This document shows positions 35,320 through 43,206 of a DNA stretch of 64,000 bases, piece by piece. Both the position numbers and the translations under genes were made by a program. How positions within the stretch are numbered: position 1 is the stretch's first letter; every line of letters starts with the position of its first letter. The stretch covers positions 2,356,001 to 2,420,000 of the forward strand of contig CBDDJJ010000001.1 of assembly GCA_965229625.1 (NCBI GenBank). Reading direction: 5' to 3'. Under the pieces are notes generated by a model. That model did not search any database. It was given only the letters and a program-made list of their open reading frames with translations, and was not told the DNA's origin. This DNA is from JANQIO01 sp965229625 (GTDB taxonomy: Bacteria; Pseudomonadota; Gammaproteobacteria; Pseudomonadales; Halieaceae).

Positions 35320-36437
35320 GGCGCGACCCCCGCCAGCCTGCCGCGGCCACGGCCGGCGGCAATCCGCGTCACGCCGCTCATGCCGGCCAGCAGCAGTTCG
35401 TCGTCCACCGCCAGGGCGGCGGAGAAGGTATCGCGGCTGGTGTGAATCTCCACACTGAAGCTCTCACCATCCAGGCTGGTAGCCAGAGCACCGCCGGCAC
35501 CTACCAATAGCAGGCCGCCGCCAGGGAGCTGTCCGGCGCCGAAAAAGCTCAGCCCGGGGGCATCGGCAGGCGTAATGTTGTCCCAGCTGGCGCCGCGATC
35601 GCGACTCAGAAAAATGTTGCCGCGCAGGCCGAAGCTGAGTACCTCGCCCTGTCCCAGCGCGAGAATACCGAACAGGCTGCCGTCGTAGTTAAGATCCAGC
35701 CTCTGCCAGGTTTCGCCCCCATCGTCGGAGCGGTAGGCGATGCCCGCCTCCCCGGACAGGTAAAGGGCATCGTCGCCGGCGCTGATCGAATAGTAGTGAT
35801 AGCCCTCAAGGTTCTCGATGCCCTCCTGGGCAATGCGCCACTGCAGGCCACCGTTGTCGGTGCGATAGAGCATGCCGTAAGCACCTACCGCAAAGCCAAA
35901 CTGGTTGTCCGCAAACCAGACATCGAGGAACGGATCGGCCGGGCCGGTCTCCAGCGCTAGCTCCGCATCCTCCACCGCGTACTGGGCTTCCTCGAGCTCG
36001 TAGCTCAGGTCCTCGTCGGGTTCCGCTTCCGCCTCCCGGATCTGCGCTTCCAACAGCATCACGCGGTCGGTCACATAGTCGAGGCGCTGGCGATTGGCAT
36101 CGTTGCCGTCCAATTGCAGTTGCCAACTCGTGCCGCTGTCACCGGAGTGCAGGATCACACCCCCGTGACCAACGGCCCAGCCGTGCTCATCGGTAGGGAA
36201 ACTGAGCGCGGTAAGCGTCTCGCTGACCGGCACCCGGGCCTGTTGCCAGGAGCGCCCTTCATCGTCGGAGTAAATCACCAGTCCGCGCTCGCCCACCGCC
36301 ACCAGGCGGTCACCCGCCCAGGTCATATCCAGCAGCTGGGCACCGACGGCGTCAGACGTCGGCAGGGCCGGGTTGGTCGCGAAGTCCGCCGCCTGCAGCA
36401 GGGCAGGCAGCAGCAATACCAGGCAGAGCGCTCGCAC
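35316..36437 (-). CDS. YCF48-like beta-propeller protein
   Basis: A 373-residue periplasmic protein made of YCF48/BNR-type blades with repeated S-DDGG-TW motifs (YSDDEGRSWQ, YRSDDGGETWQ, LSRDRGASWD). A helical insert rich in E and A lies at about 130-165. It should assist assembly of the neighbouring RND exporter, as YCF48 (HCF136) assists photosystem II assembly; this role is inferred. The start is GTG at 36437, immediately before a signal peptide (VRALCLVLLLPALLQAAD) and overlapping the DUF1329 stop by one base (TAGTG). A longer open frame upstream is antisense-style noise. Confidence 0.85.
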   Translation of the reverse strand: MRALCLVLLLPALLQAADFATNPALPTSDAVGAQLLDMTWAGDRLVAVGERGLVIYSDDEGRSWQQARVPVSETLTALSFPTDEHGWAVGHGGVILHSGDSGTSWQLQLDGNDANRQRLDYVTDRVMLLEAQIREAEAEPDEDLSYELEEAQYAVEDAELALETGPADPFLDVWFADNQFGFAVGAYGMLYRTDNGGLQWRIAQEGIENLEGYHYYSISAGDDALYLSGEAGIAYRSDDGGETWQRLDLNYDGSLFGILALGQGEVLSFGLRGNIFLSRDRGASWDNITPADAPGLSFFGAGQLPGGGLLLVGAGGALATSLDGESFSVEIHTSRDTFSAALAVDDELLLAGMSGVTRIAAGRGRGRLAGVAP

Positions 36438-37807
36438 TAACGGCGACCGGCCCGCCGCAGAGCCTGCGGCGTGAAGTTCTTGAAGCTGGTGTCGAAGTCG
36501 AAATCGTAGGTGTAGCGCTTCTCTTCGTTGTCCAGGCCAATGACCAGGTAGCGACCGGAAATCAGGTCGTGCAGGCTCTCCGCCGCCAGCCAGGGAATCT
36601 TCGCCTGGTAGTGCAGGATCGGGTGGCCTTCCTTCACTTTCCACAGCTCACCGCGGCCGTCGTAGTGATCGATCACGGCGATCTGCCAGGTGTCCTCGTC
36701 CACGTAGAAGGTACGACGCGCATAGATATGGCGGGCACCGTCCTTGAGGGTCGAGTCAATGACCCACACCCGGTGCTTCTCATAGCGCAGCAGCTCGGAC
36801 TTCATGTGACCGGGCAGGATGATGTCCTTGTACTTGAGGCTGTCATCCCAGAGTTTGAAGCTGTTGTAGGGAATGATCATCTCGCGCTTGCCGACCAGCT
36901 CCCAGTCGTAGCGGTCAGGCGCGCCGTTGAACATGTCGAGGTCGTCGGCGGTGCGCAGTCCGTCCGAGGCGGTACCCGGACCGTCATAGGCGATGTTGGG
37001 CGCACGCCGCACCCGGCGCTGGCCGGCGTTGTAGAGCCAGGCGGCACGGGGCTCGACAATCTGGTCGATGTTCTCGTGGATCAGCAACACGTCCCCTTCC
37101 AGACGGGCCGGGGCGAGAATGCGCTGCAGGAATACAAACAGGCGGTTGGGGTATTCGTTGCCCGGCACCCGGTTGGCAAAGATCGCTTCTTCCTCAAACA
37201 ACACCGGCGCGAAATCACCGTTCGCGGTGACCGGGATCTGGGTGTAGCGACGCTGCAGGGTCATCGGGGTGCGAAAGCGCACGATGTGGTTCCACATGAC
37301 ATGCAGGGCTTCCTGCGGAATCGGGAAGGGGACATTGGAGACAAAGTCCTTGAGACCGTTGCCGCCTTCCACCATGTCCGTCACCGTCGCACCTTCCTTG
37401 ATCAACTGATACTCGTTGTCAGGCAGCAGGGCGCTGCGGCGGGTCTGGTAAACCGGCATGCTGAAGGTATCCGGATAGCGTTTCAGCAGCGCTATCTGCC
37501 CCGGCGACAGCAGCTCCGCATACTCGTCGGCGTTGGCTGCTGTAATCGTGTACAGGGGCTTGTCGTCGGCGAAGGGGTCCACCAGGCGGTCGCCGGGGCT
37601 GTACCCGGCCGGCAATTCCTGGAGGCCACCGGTCCAGGGCGGGATTGAGCCGTCGGCATTGCCTGCGCGCTCGGCACCTACCGGTGTCAGTTCCTCACCC
37701 CCGAGGCGGGCGGCCTCTTCGGCGCTGATTTTTGCCAGCGCAGGTGCTGCCAGCAGGCACGTACCGAGGGTGATCAGCGCTGCCTTCACGCTTATTTTCT
37801 TATACAT
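36437..37807 (-). CDS. DUF1329 outer-membrane lipoprotein-like protein
   Basis: A 456-residue secreted protein with signal peptide (1-25, ending ALAK). The mature start EEAARLGGEELTPVGAERAGN, the PPWTGGL motif, and the C-terminal blocks RTFYVDEDTWQIAVIDHYD and RYLVIGLDNEEK are typical of DUF1329 (LolB-like fold). These proteins always accompany DUF1302 and often MMPL exporters. They may carry a lipid or steroid between exporter and outer membrane. It lies 35 bases after the DUF1302 gene. Confidence 0.92.
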   Translation of the reverse strand: MYKKISVKAALITLGTCLLAAPALAKISAEEAARLGGEELTPVGAERAGNADGSIPPWTGGLQELPAGYSPGDRLVDPFADDKPLYTITAANADEYAELLSPGQIALLKRYPDTFSMPVYQTRRSALLPDNEYQLIKEGATVTDMVEGGNGLKDFVSNVPFPIPQEALHVMWNHIVRFRTPMTLQRRYTQIPVTANGDFAPVLFEEEAIFANRVPGNEYPNRLFVFLQRILAPARLEGDVLLIHENIDQIVEPRAAWLYNAGQRRVRRAPNIAYDGPGTASDGLRTADDLDMFNGAPDRYDWELVGKREMIIPYNSFKLWDDSLKYKDIILPGHMKSELLRYEKHRVWVIDSTLKDGARHIYARRTFYVDEDTWQIAVIDHYDGRGELWKVKEGHPILHYQAKIPWLAAESLHDLISGRYLVIGLDNEEKRYTYDFDFDTSFKNFTPQALRRAGRR

Positions 37808-37842
37808 GTGAAGCTCCTTGTCTGGAAAAGTCAGAACGCGGC

Positions 37843-39669
37843 TCAGAATGCGACAGAAACACTCATGGACAGGAAGTCGCGGTCATCCAGTTCATTGTAG
37901 TCTGCACCGAAGAACGTAGTGTATGACACTTCGGCCCGGTAGATGTTCAGGTAGTCAGCCCGTACGCCGATGCTGAAAGCCTGGCGCTCATCGACGAAGT
38001 TGGGCGCCGGCGAGGTGCCGCTGACGTCGTGGGACCAGGCCACGTTGGGAACAATATTGGTGCCGGCGATCAGGCTGTTGAACTCCATGCTCGCCCGTAT
38101 CCGGTAACCCCAGGAGAAGTCTTCGGTGAAACCGTCATTGGTACAGTTCTGCGACTGGCTGTTGGGCACCACGCCGAGATTCTCCAGCACCGGGTGAGAG
38201 TCACAGGTCACCGGCACGCCAAAGGTGTCGCTGACAAAGGGCTGGAAATTACCGATACCAAACACCGGCGAGCGGCCGTAGCGCTGGTCATCATCCATGC
38301 CGTCCAGCCACACCGCGCCCACCTCGGCAGCGAAGTTAAGGCGATCAGCACCCCACACCTGTTCGAAGAAGCGGATGAAGGTCATCTGCGCCTGGGTGTA
38401 TTCCACATTGTCATAGCCGTCGACGCGTCCACCGGCGCCGGCCGCCTGCACCCGGTCGAGCATGGTCGACCATTCCGCGAAGTTGCCCAGCGCCAGCGCC
38501 TGGGCAATTTCCGTGGTGTTGATCTGCAGCGGGAAATCCGGGCGATAGCTCACCTCGCCGGAGACGGCCCAGAAGCCGACGTTGGTGGCAAAGCTCAGTG
38601 CGTAGGTCTCGATGTCCTCAGGAAATTCGAAACGGTACTGGGGGTTCGCGCCGAGGATAAACGGCTGGCCAAAATTCTCGGTGGCATTGATGCCGCTGAA
38701 AATCGGCGTACGGCTGTGGGTATTGATGTAGTAGAAACCCAGCTCGGTACCGTTCCAGGAATCGACGAAGTACTTCGCCGACATACCCCACTGGCCCTCG
38801 TTGGAAGGGTTGTCGTCGGGGCCACGGGGGATGAAATTGCCTGTCAGCACCTGCTCCCGGTCTGTCTCATCCACGCTGACGGTCAGCTTGTCACAGCCGC
38901 CGCCAAACACGTCGCCGGCATTCCAGAAGGTACCGCACTCGTCGACGATGGTGCGGTCCCAGGCGTACTGGTAGAAGAACTCCAGGGACAGGTCAGGGGT
39001 GGCGCCGATATTGGCATACACCAGGCCGGTGGGCAGCAGCGCCTCGCGAATCTCGGTACCCGGGCGGCGCAGTGCGGTTACGTCGAAAGGATTGATGACA
39101 TTGATGCCGTTCTGGATGAACGTGTTCTCACCCCAGTTCAGCACCAGGTTGCCGGCGCGGAATTCCACCGGTATGTCGCCGAATTCAGAGGTGTAGAACA
39201 GGTAGTAGTCCAGCGCCTCGACACCGGACTCCTGGGCCAGGTCCTGGAACTTGCCCATATCCAGCTCGCTGTCAGGCATATAGTCATTGGCGACGTGACC
39301 GTGGGCGACTTCCTCGTTGTCGAGTACATAGTCGTACCACCACTTCACACGGCCGAAGAAGCCCCACTCGCCGTGAATAATCTCCAGGTCGTGAAGGCCC
39401 CGCACCTGCATGGAGTACAGGTCACCCTCATCGTAGTTGAGGTTGCCATCGTCGGCGGTACTCGACGAGGCCCTGCCCTTGCCGTTGGTATTGCCGGGGC
39501 TCAGGTAGTCGAGGTCCGCATCTTCCATGCGCCAGCTGGCGCCCAGGGAAATATTGGAGTTCAGGGAGACGTCCGTTTCACCCACTCGCCATTTGACGGC
39601 GTACGCGGGAACAGCGCTGATTGCGAGAGCGGCGGAGACTGCGGCCGCCAGTGTCTTACAGTGGCGCAT
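37843..39669 (-). CDS. DUF1302 outer-membrane porin-like protein
   Basis: A 608-residue beta-barrel protein with signal peptide (1-24). The first strand block WRVGETDVSLNSNISLGASWR, the NWGENTFIQNGINVINPFDVTALRRPG motif and the terminal aromatic strand (SVSVAF) mark DUF1302. Two cysteine pairs probably form disulfides. It is the first gene of the five-gene minus-strand unit. With DUF1329, YCF48 and the RND protein it likely forms an envelope-spanning path for a hydrophobic compound. The ribosome site is AGGAA upstream of ATG 39669. Confidence 0.92.
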   Translation of the reverse strand: MRHCKTLAAAVSAALAISAVPAYAVKWRVGETDVSLNSNISLGASWRMEDADLDYLSPGNTNGKGRASSSTADDGNLNYDEGDLYSMQVRGLHDLEIIHGEWGFFGRVKWWYDYVLDNEEVAHGHVANDYMPDSELDMGKFQDLAQESGVEALDYYLFYTSEFGDIPVEFRAGNLVLNWGENTFIQNGINVINPFDVTALRRPGTEIREALLPTGLVYANIGATPDLSLEFFYQYAWDRTIVDECGTFWNAGDVFGGGCDKLTVSVDETDREQVLTGNFIPRGPDDNPSNEGQWGMSAKYFVDSWNGTELGFYYINTHSRTPIFSGINATENFGQPFILGANPQYRFEFPEDIETYALSFATNVGFWAVSGEVSYRPDFPLQINTTEIAQALALGNFAEWSTMLDRVQAAGAGGRVDGYDNVEYTQAQMTFIRFFEQVWGADRLNFAAEVGAVWLDGMDDDQRYGRSPVFGIGNFQPFVSDTFGVPVTCDSHPVLENLGVVPNSQSQNCTNDGFTEDFSWGYRIRASMEFNSLIAGTNIVPNVAWSHDVSGTSPAPNFVDERQAFSIGVRADYLNIYRAEVSYTTFFGADYNELDDRDFLSMSVSVAF

Positions 39670-39774
39670 GTGAATATTCCTGCATTCGTTATTGTTAGTT
39701 GGAGCCCAACACTAGCGGGGGGCTGCGCAGAATTCCTTGTGTCATATCAAGTCTGGTGACAGCAGTCCAGCAAT

Positions 39775-41670
39775 TTACTGGCTGGTGGCCTCCAGCGCCT
39801 TCAGCACCAGCTGCTGCATCAGCTTCTCTTTCACCCCTTCCGGCTCCGCCAGTCCCAATCGCTCCAGGTGGGCGGAGAAATGGCGCTCGGTTTCGGCATC
39901 CACCGGGCCGGTGCGCGCCATGTCCAGCAGGCCCCGGGGTTTGACATGGGCCTTGAGCCAGACCATTGCCTTGAGCAGCATTTCTTCCACATAGGTGAAA
40001 TCGCTGCCCAGCGGAAAGTCCGGGAACAGGCCATCCGGGCGGTGCTGGTCGTAGATTTCCTTGAGGCGCCGCGGTGTATTGTTGCGGAAGGCCCGCGGCA
40101 GCACATAGTCGGCCGGTAACTTGCCCGCTACCTTGGCCGTCTCCATCAACTCTTCCTGGAAGCGCGAATCCGCAATGCTGAGCATGGCGGCAATTACCTC
40201 GGCATCGGTCTTGCCACGCAGGTCGGCCACTCCGTACTCGGTCACAACAATATCCCGCAGGTGTCGCGGGATCGTGGTGTGGCCATAGTTCCAGATGATG
40301 TTCGAACTGGTCACGCCACCCTTGTTGCGGGTGGCGCGAACCAGCAGCACAGAGCGCGCGTCTTCCAGTTCATGGGCCTGGGCCACGAAGTTGTACTGGC
40401 CACCCACACCGGACAGGATACGGCCGTCCTCGAGCTGGTCCGCCACACCGGCACCCAGCAGAGTTATGGAGAACGCTGTATTGATGAAGCGACCGTGCAG
40501 GCGCTGGCTGCGCTTGAGTGCCTCGTCACCGTACAGGCCGTTTACGAAACTGATGTTGGTCATGTCGATCCTGGCCAGCTCCTCTTCAGGCAGCGAGCGC
40601 AGGCCGTCGTAGAACGCCCGCGGGCCCAGGAAGAACCCGCCGGTCATGTGCACCGGCTGGCCATTGGGGCCTTCCACGGCGCGCTTGATCACCCCGGCCT
40701 CCACCAGGCGGAACAGGCCGTAGGTGAACATTTCGCTACAGCCGTACAGGCCTTCCTCGAAGGCATCCAGCGGGCCGCTTTCCTCAAAGGCATCGTAGAA
40801 AGTGGGGCTCAGGTGCGATGAATCCAGCAGCTTCCTGTAGGTGGCGTTATCCTGGTGGCGCAGCAGCAGCGCGCCGGCCACGGCATCGCCCAGCGCGCCG
40901 ATACCAATCTGCAGGGTGCCGCCGTCACGAACCAGGCCGCTGGCGGCCAGGCCGATAAAATGCTCCGCCATACCCACCGGCATGTTGGGCGTGCTGATCA
41001 GCGTGTGCTGCGCCGCGGGGTCGTCGAGGATGATGTCGAATCCCTCCGCCGATATCTCAGCGCTGTTGAGCATGAACGGCAGTTCCTTGTGCACACAGCC
41101 GACGGTAATCAGGGTTTCCCCACGCGCTTTGCGCTCGGCAATGTCCGGCAGCATATCCAGGGTCATTTCGGGATTGCAGCTGAGACTGATGCGTTCATCT
41201 TCACCGCTGCCGCGGCTGGCGATGGTCTGGGCCAGTACATTGATGCCGCGTCGAAACATGTCGCGGGCAATGTGGGTGTAGTTAGAGCTGATGTAATTCT
41301 GCTGTGCATAGTGATTGCCCAGCTCCGCCGCCGGCTGCACGTAGAACTCGATCACCTCGACGTTGTCCGGCAGCTTGCCGGCGCGACGGGCGTGCAGGTA
41401 ATCAAGTTCTTCGTAGTCACCGTAGACGCGCTCAATGAAAGGCCCGAGGAAACGCTGCTGCAAGCCGGGCGCACCCTGGGGACGGCCCAGCGACAGGGCC
41501 GTGGCAATCGACAGGGAGATGCGCGGATCATCCACCGCGCGCCGATACAGTGCATTTGCCAGGGCGTTGGGCTTGCCAAGGCCCAGCGGCATGCCCAGCA
41601 CAATGCTGCCGTCGGTGCGCTCGATAATGGCGTCGGCGACAAGCTCGACGCTGTCAAATCGTTCGGTCAT
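39775..41670 (-). CDS. Acetyl-CoA hydrolase/transferase family protein
   Basis: A 631-residue family I CoA-transferase. The C-terminal half holds the typical acetyl-CoA hydrolase/transferase blocks NISFVNGLYGDEALKRSQ, GAGVADQLEDGRILSGVGGQ and VVTEYGVADLRGKTDAE. The family exchanges CoA between acyl groups and carboxylates or hydrolyses it; the acceptor is unknown. At about 630 residues it belongs to a larger subfamily than the 500-residue acetate:succinate CoA-transferases. Its ATG follows directly after the stop codon of the WS/DGAT gene (TGAATG), so acyl-CoA handling and storage-lipid synthesis are co-expressed. Confidence 0.88.
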   Translation of the reverse strand: MTERFDSVELVADAIIERTDGSIVLGMPLGLGKPNALANALYRRAVDDPRISLSIATALSLGRPQGAPGLQQRFLGPFIERVYGDYEELDYLHARRAGKLPDNVEVIEFYVQPAAELGNHYAQQNYISSNYTHIARDMFRRGINVLAQTIASRGSGEDERISLSCNPEMTLDMLPDIAERKARGETLITVGCVHKELPFMLNSAEISAEGFDIILDDPAAQHTLISTPNMPVGMAEHFIGLAASGLVRDGGTLQIGIGALGDAVAGALLLRHQDNATYRKLLDSSHLSPTFYDAFEESGPLDAFEEGLYGCSEMFTYGLFRLVEAGVIKRAVEGPNGQPVHMTGGFFLGPRAFYDGLRSLPEEELARIDMTNISFVNGLYGDEALKRSQRLHGRFINTAFSITLLGAGVADQLEDGRILSGVGGQYNFVAQAHELEDARSVLLVRATRNKGGVTSSNIIWNYGHTTIPRHLRDIVVTEYGVADLRGKTDAEVIAAMLSIADSRFQEELMETAKVAGKLPADYVLPRAFRNNTPRRLKEIYDQHRPDGLFPDFPLGSDFTYVEEMLLKAMVWLKAHVKPRGLLDMARTGPVDAETERHFSAHLERLGLAEPEGVKEKLMQQLVLKALEATSQ

Positions 41671-43059
41671 TCAGCTCTCCTTGATAGCTACGGCGAGGGC
41701 GTCCAGCTGCTGTTTCATGAGGCGCCCGAGGTTTTCGATGCCGGGCTGTTCGGTCGGACAGCTGGTGATGGCGACACACAGCCGCTTGAGATAGCTGACC
41801 ACGGTGATGTTGATGCCCATGCCGTCGAAGATCACCGATAGCGGGTAGATCGCTTCCAGCCTTGCGCCCTCCAGGTAGAGGCGCTGGCGGGAGCCTGGCA
41901 CATTGGACACGATGCAGTTGATGGGCGGGCGAATCTGGCCGGCGCGCCCGGTGAGGGTGAGCAGCAGGGTCGGCATCATCAACAGGTTGGCGTAATCCTG
42001 GGCGGCGGTGCGGGACAGGTGGCGCAGGTCCGACTTGGCTTTCTTCGTGACACGGATGATGCGCTTGAGTCGGGTCAGCGGCCTGGGCTCCTCGGTAAAC
42101 AGCTGGGCAATAATGAAGCCCACCCTGTTGCCGTCTTCAGCCGATGAGGCCTTGATCGAAACCGGCACTCCGGCTTCCATGGTACTGTCCGGTAGCGCCT
42201 GCTGCGATTTGAGGTACTCACGCAGGGCGCCGCCACAGACGGCCAGCAGCACGTCATTGATCGTCGCGTTCTGGCTGTCGGCGACACGCCGCATGGTGGC
42301 CATTGACAGCTCAGCGGTGACCACCCGGCGGCGGCCGTCGATCTCGCGATTGAACAAGGTACGCGGCGCCGTAAAGGGCAGGGGCGGCGTGTCGCGCTTG
42401 CCGAGCAGGCTGTCCAACCCCATGCCCGCCAGCATGCCCGACATCTGCGGCAGCGCCGCGTAGTGTTTTTTCAGTTCCCCGGTCATCGCACCGAGCTGGC
42501 GTGCCAGTCCCAGCTTGTGGTGGTGTGCCAGCGCCCGGGGCCGGGCTCGCCGGAAGTCGATCACCTCATCCGGCGAGGTGCTGAACAGGGTATCGATCAT
42601 GCGTAGGGCACCGACACCGTCCACCAGTGCATGATGAACCTTGCAGTACAGGGCAAAGCGCCCACCGGACAGGCCTTCGATCACGTGGATTTCCCACAGT
42701 GGCCGGTGCCGGTCCAGGCAGCGCTCGTGCACCCGCGACACCAGCACCTGCAAGTCCTCCATGCGACCCGGGGCAGGCAGGGCATAGTGGGAGACGTGGT
42801 AGGCGGGATCGTAGTCCTCCGCGGTTACCCAGGCCGGGTTACGCAGGCTGTCGGGGTTCTCCAGCTTCTTGTTGAACAGCGGCCAGAGCTCGTTGAGCCG
42901 GCCGCAATGCCTGGCCAGGCGTCGGTAATAACCACGCGGCTTGTCCTCGGGCTCTTTCAGGATCATCAGCCCCGCCACGTGGAACGGGCGCTGTTCCGAT
43001 TCCAGTCGCAGGAAGGCCGCATCCTGGAAACTCAGTTTCTCTGCGCTCATGTGCGCCAT
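41671..43059 (-). CDS. Wax ester synthase/diacylglycerol acyltransferase (WS/DGAT)
   Basis: A 462-residue acyltransferase that esterifies fatty acyl-CoA to a long-chain alcohol or diacylglycerol to make storage lipid. The active-site motif is HHALVDGVG (HHxxxDG) near residue 130; the N-terminal LSFQDAAFLRLESE and the later NINCIVSNVPGSRQRLYLEGA block are characteristic. I use ATG at 43059; ATG at 43050 is equally possible and TTG at 43104 less so. It precedes the CoA-transferase gene with no gap. Neutral-lipid storage fits a marine bacterium that uses the glyoxylate shunt. Confidence 0.92.
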   Translation of the reverse strand: MAHMSAEKLSFQDAAFLRLESEQRPFHVAGLMILKEPEDKPRGYYRRLARHCGRLNELWPLFNKKLENPDSLRNPAWVTAEDYDPAYHVSHYALPAPGRMEDLQVLVSRVHERCLDRHRPLWEIHVIEGLSGGRFALYCKVHHALVDGVGALRMIDTLFSTSPDEVIDFRRARPRALAHHHKLGLARQLGAMTGELKKHYAALPQMSGMLAGMGLDSLLGKRDTPPLPFTAPRTLFNREIDGRRRVVTAELSMATMRRVADSQNATINDVLLAVCGGALREYLKSQQALPDSTMEAGVPVSIKASSAEDGNRVGFIIAQLFTEEPRPLTRLKRIIRVTKKAKSDLRHLSRTAAQDYANLLMMPTLLLTLTGRAGQIRPPINCIVSNVPGSRQRLYLEGARLEAIYPLSVIFDGMGINITVVSYLKRLCVAITSCPTEQPGIENLGRLMKQQLDALAVAIKES

Positions 43060-43122
43060 TGTGGCGCGAAATACCTGCTGCGGCCCTTGATCGGGGTCAA
43101 TCAAAGGGCGCAGCTGCTTGCG

Positions 43123-43206
43123 GGGAGGTGCGGCCGGCGAGGTGCGGCCGGCCAGGTGCGGCCGGCCAGGCGCTGCCGGCGAGGCGCTGCCGGTCAGGCG
43201 CGGGCG
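43123..43206 (-). repeat. 14-base tandem repeat array, six units
   Basis: Six adjoining 14-base units of the family kGCGGCCG/GCSAGG occupy the spacer after the molybdopterin oxidoreductase gene (units start at 43123, 43137, 43151, 43165, 43179 and 43193). Read on the reverse strand the consensus CGGCCGCACCTGGC matches the batD array. The stop codon of the oxidoreductase lies inside the last unit, as at batD. Confidence 0.88.

Noticed and set aside
36438..36644. N-terminal extension of the YCF48-like gene
   Set aside because: It overlaps the end of the DUF1329 gene in another frame; GTG at 36437 directly begins the signal peptide.
38029..39759. 576-residue open frame on the forward strand
   Set aside because: Antisense to the DUF1302 gene; no domain pattern and no ribosome site.
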